64,000 bases of DNA, taken from positions 41,470,803 to 41,534,802 of the forward strand of contig CM048591.1 of NCBI GenBank assembly GCA_026413225.1, given 5' to 3'. Positions 62,361 through 64,000 of the stretch are shown piece by piece. This stretch comes from Otis tarda (lineage: Eukaryota; Chordata; Aves; Otidiformes; Otididae). The position numbers and the translations under genes are program-made. Below the pieces are notes generated by a model, which was not told where the DNA came from, did no database searches, and saw nothing but the letters and a program-made list of their open reading frames with translations. How positions within the stretch are numbered: position 1 is the first letter of the stretch; each line of letters opens with the position of its first letter.

Positions 62361-63982
62361 GTGAGTGGCAGCGGCGGAGGCGGCCGCGGCCCCTCGGGCA
62401 GCGCTCCGGCGCGGGCACCGCGGAGTTGTAGCCATTTTCTTATTGTTGTCCGCCGCGCCGCCGCCCCGGGCCGGGGTTGGCTCCTCCGAGTTGCCCCCGC
62501 ACGGTGCGCGGCGGTCCACAGCGCCCGCGGCTGCGGCCGGTGCGGGGGGTCCGGGCGGGCGACGCTTCCCGCGGCGGCCCCGTCGGGGCAGCAGCCCGTG
62601 GCGGGCGGGGGTCTTGGGTGCGAGGGGGAGCTGCGCCTCCGCCGAGCCCGGGTGCGAGGGCCGTGGCGGCCGGGCGAGAAGGACGCGATTAAAAGACCCG
62701 CTGTTCTCGCTTGCAGGCTCCTCACCAGCCAGCGCAGCCCTTCAAATTCACCATTTCCGAGTCCTGCGATCGGATTAAGGAGGAGTTTCAGTTTTTGCAG
62801 GCTCAGTACCACAGGTAATCTTGCCTACTATTCCCCGGGCTCGCCTCGTCGCTTTTCACCCCCGCGGCCCGGGGCAGGGGCGGCGGGACCCTTCGGCGGC
62901 GCGGACACCGCCCCCCCCCCCCCCCTTCCCCTTGTCCTTCCCCTTGCCCCGTCCGGGCGCACCTCCACCGGCCCCTCCGCCGCTCCCGGCCCTCGGGGCG
63001 GGGGGCTGACAGAGGCCCCCAGCCGAGTGGTGCCAGCGGCTTTTCTTGTTTTCCCCACGCTCCGGTTTGTGGTTGGATTTTTATTTTTTTTTTTTGCGGG
63101 GGGAGTGGAGGTGGTGGGTGGAAAAACGTGGCTGGCTGGGCTCGTCCTCTGCTTTTCTTCAAAATGCCGCTCAGGACGCGCATCTTGTCTTGGCTCGGCC
63201 CCCTCGCGCCTTCCATTGACATGTCAAGTGCTGATAACCGGGAAGTGAGGCGGCGAGCTGCTTCATTATCCTTAGGTGGAAGAGCGCCGTGTCCTCAAAG
63301 TGACAAGCGACTTCTGGCAGGATTGCTTAGCGGGCTTCTGAAAACAAACAAACAAACCAACCAAAAAAAAAAAAAAAGCGGACGTGTGCGTGTTTACCAC
63401 CGTATTCCTTAAATTACTTGCAGTATTTTCCTTGTGATTCTGTCATCGGTAACTGGGAGAAAAAAAAAAAATCCAGCAACTTTTTTGCTCCTTGAAGTGG
63501 TGATATGCATTTGATTCCTCTGTGGGCTGAGTCAAAGCAAGAGGTGTTTCTAAAACTCCTTTAAATAAAAACTCCAAAACTCAAATGATGGATTTGTAAG
63601 TGGCTTCTCAAGCTTAAGTGTTATACGTGTGAACCCCTGCGTGCTTCTTCTGTGAACCAGAGTTGGTTTTTTGTTGTCAGAGAAAAATGCTCTCCCATAT
63701 ACTCTGTGCAGTGTGCTTAGGAGATGAGGATGCTGCACAGTATCTCTCGAAGGAGGAAAAGTACAAACCCCACCCTGAACTCCCAAGCAAGAGCTGGAAT
63801 GCACATTTCTATATGTGTGTTGGAGAAATGCTTGAAAAGGGGAGTAGCCTGTGCTCAGAAGACTGTCAGTTTTCTGTTATGAAGTACCCATGCTTTTTCC
63901 TTTTTATGTCTTGAACAGTTTAAAGCTAGAATGTGAAAAACTGGCCAGTGAGAAGACAGAGATGCAGCGACATTATGTCATG
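62316..63982 (+). CDS. TLE4: TLE4, 5' part of the gene (coding exons 1-3 of more)
   Basis: TLE4 is a Groucho-family corepressor of the nucleus. It is recruited by TCF/LEF, HES, RUNX, PAX and FOX factors and silences their targets. The visible protein is 69 residues: join 62316-62360, 62717-62814, 63919-63982. It opens [15 protein letters not shown], the N-terminal form that separates TLE4 from TLE1-3 (which begin at the MYPQ/MFPQ position). It continues into the start of the glutamine-rich Q domain ([20 protein letters not shown], then [20 protein letters not shown]), the coiled-coil tetramerisation region that also contacts TCF/LEF. All introns have GT donors and AG acceptors, and the frame stays open across both junctions. 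The SP, WD40 and other downstream parts lie outside the window. The start is chosen as the first in-frame ATG giving the TLE4-specific extension; a second ATG at 62337 is possible. Family identity is very secure; TLE4 over its paralogues rests on the extension. Confidence 0.96.
62361..62716 (+). other. TLE4: TLE4 intron 1 (356 nt)
   Basis: A very short, GC-rich first intron inside the CpG island. It begins GTGAGT and ends CTTGCAG. A plausible branch region (GATTAAAAG, near 62687) lies about 25 nt before the acceptor. Its small size keeps exons 1 and 2 within the promoter-proximal island, so it may carry promoter-type regulatory sites. Long open frames that cross it are products of GC-rich composition. 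Confidence 0.9.
62717..62814 (+). CDS. TLE4: TLE4 coding exon 2 (98 nt)
   Basis: Preceded by TTGCAG and followed by GTAATC. It encodes the start of the Q domain, including [20 protein letters not shown], and ends two bases into a serine codon completed by exon 3. The residues are characteristic of the Groucho/TLE family, in which this amphipathic helix region mediates tetramerisation. Confidence 0.95.
62815..63918 (+). other. TLE4: TLE4 intron 2 (1104 nt)
   Basis: Donor GTAATC; acceptor TCTTGAACAG after a T-rich tract. The first ~430 nt remain CpG-rich and include a run of 15 C at 62911-62925, then composition drops to ordinary AT-rich intron. A-runs occur at about 63364-63377 and 63460-63471. 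No conserved exon is recognised inside. Confidence 0.9.
63919..63982 (+). CDS. TLE4: TLE4 coding exon 3 (64 nt)
   Basis: The exon completes the split serine codon and encodes [21 protein letters not shown], the helical segment of the Q domain. It ends in phase 0 at ATG|GTAAGC. Intron 3 starts at 63983 and runs off the window. The codons match the Groucho/TLE family exactly in register with exons 1 and 2. Confidence 0.95.
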
Positions 63983-64000
63983 GTAAGCAAGCTGCATAAC

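Noticed and set aside
62316-63248. 310-codon continuous reading of TLE4 exon 1 into intron 1 and beyond
   Set aside because: The family protein sequence is only recovered by splicing at GTGAGT/TTGCAG and GTAATC/ACAG; the read-through has no TLE residues after codon 15.
1-64000. CRISPR arrays, tRNA or rRNA genes, bacterial operons
   Set aside because: None of the expected repeat-spacer, cloverleaf or rRNA signatures is seen, and the window is vertebrate.

Overview
The window reads as nuclear DNA of a bird: one long, repeat-poor, AT-rich stretch with CR1 LINE 3' ends (the ATTCTATGATTCTA type of tail), followed by a CpG island and the start of a split protein-coding gene. The only host gene that can be supported is TLE4, a Groucho/TLE transcriptional corepressor, on the + strand at the right edge. 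Its first three coding exons are present (62316-62360, 62717-62814, 63919-63982), with clean GT/AG junctions and a continuous frame of 69 codons. The gene continues beyond the window. A crocodilian or turtle source is not formally excluded, but the low repeat density favours a bird.

Layout. 1-8836 is noncoding, with a (GT)25 microsatellite. 8841-15237 is an endogenous retrovirus on the - strand, with two 640-bp LTRs, a 4-bp target duplication (CCTG), a polypurine tract and a probable primer-binding site. Its gag, protease, RT, RNase H and integrase remnants are broken by stops and frameshifts, and env is essentially absent. It belongs to the class I (gammaretrovirus-like) group by its RT, protease and matrix motifs and 4-bp duplication. 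15261-15485 is a long purine tract beside the provirus. 15486-60269 is a gene-desert-like interval with two CR1 3' ends, a convincing MIR relic (37510-37690), weaker ancient repeat relics, homopolymers and short tandem repeats, and no supported exon. About 60270-63250 is the CpG island that carries the TLE4 promoter, probable 5' UTR, exons 1 and 2, and GC-rich intron sequence.

The most interesting observations concern two places. First, the two LTRs are about 99.3% identical through their interiors but differ at 8 of the outermost 36 positions, while the internal genes are heavily decayed. LTR age and coding decay therefore do not agree, which suggests LTR gene conversion or copying of an already dead element in trans. 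Second, the TLE4 leader contains two upstream ORFs (9 and 49 codons), and the start codon has a poor Kozak context, with a better-placed second ATG seven codons downstream. This invites the idea of translational control or two N-termini.

All calls rest on reading the sequence. Family assignments rely on recognised motifs, and no alignment, expression or conservation data were available.
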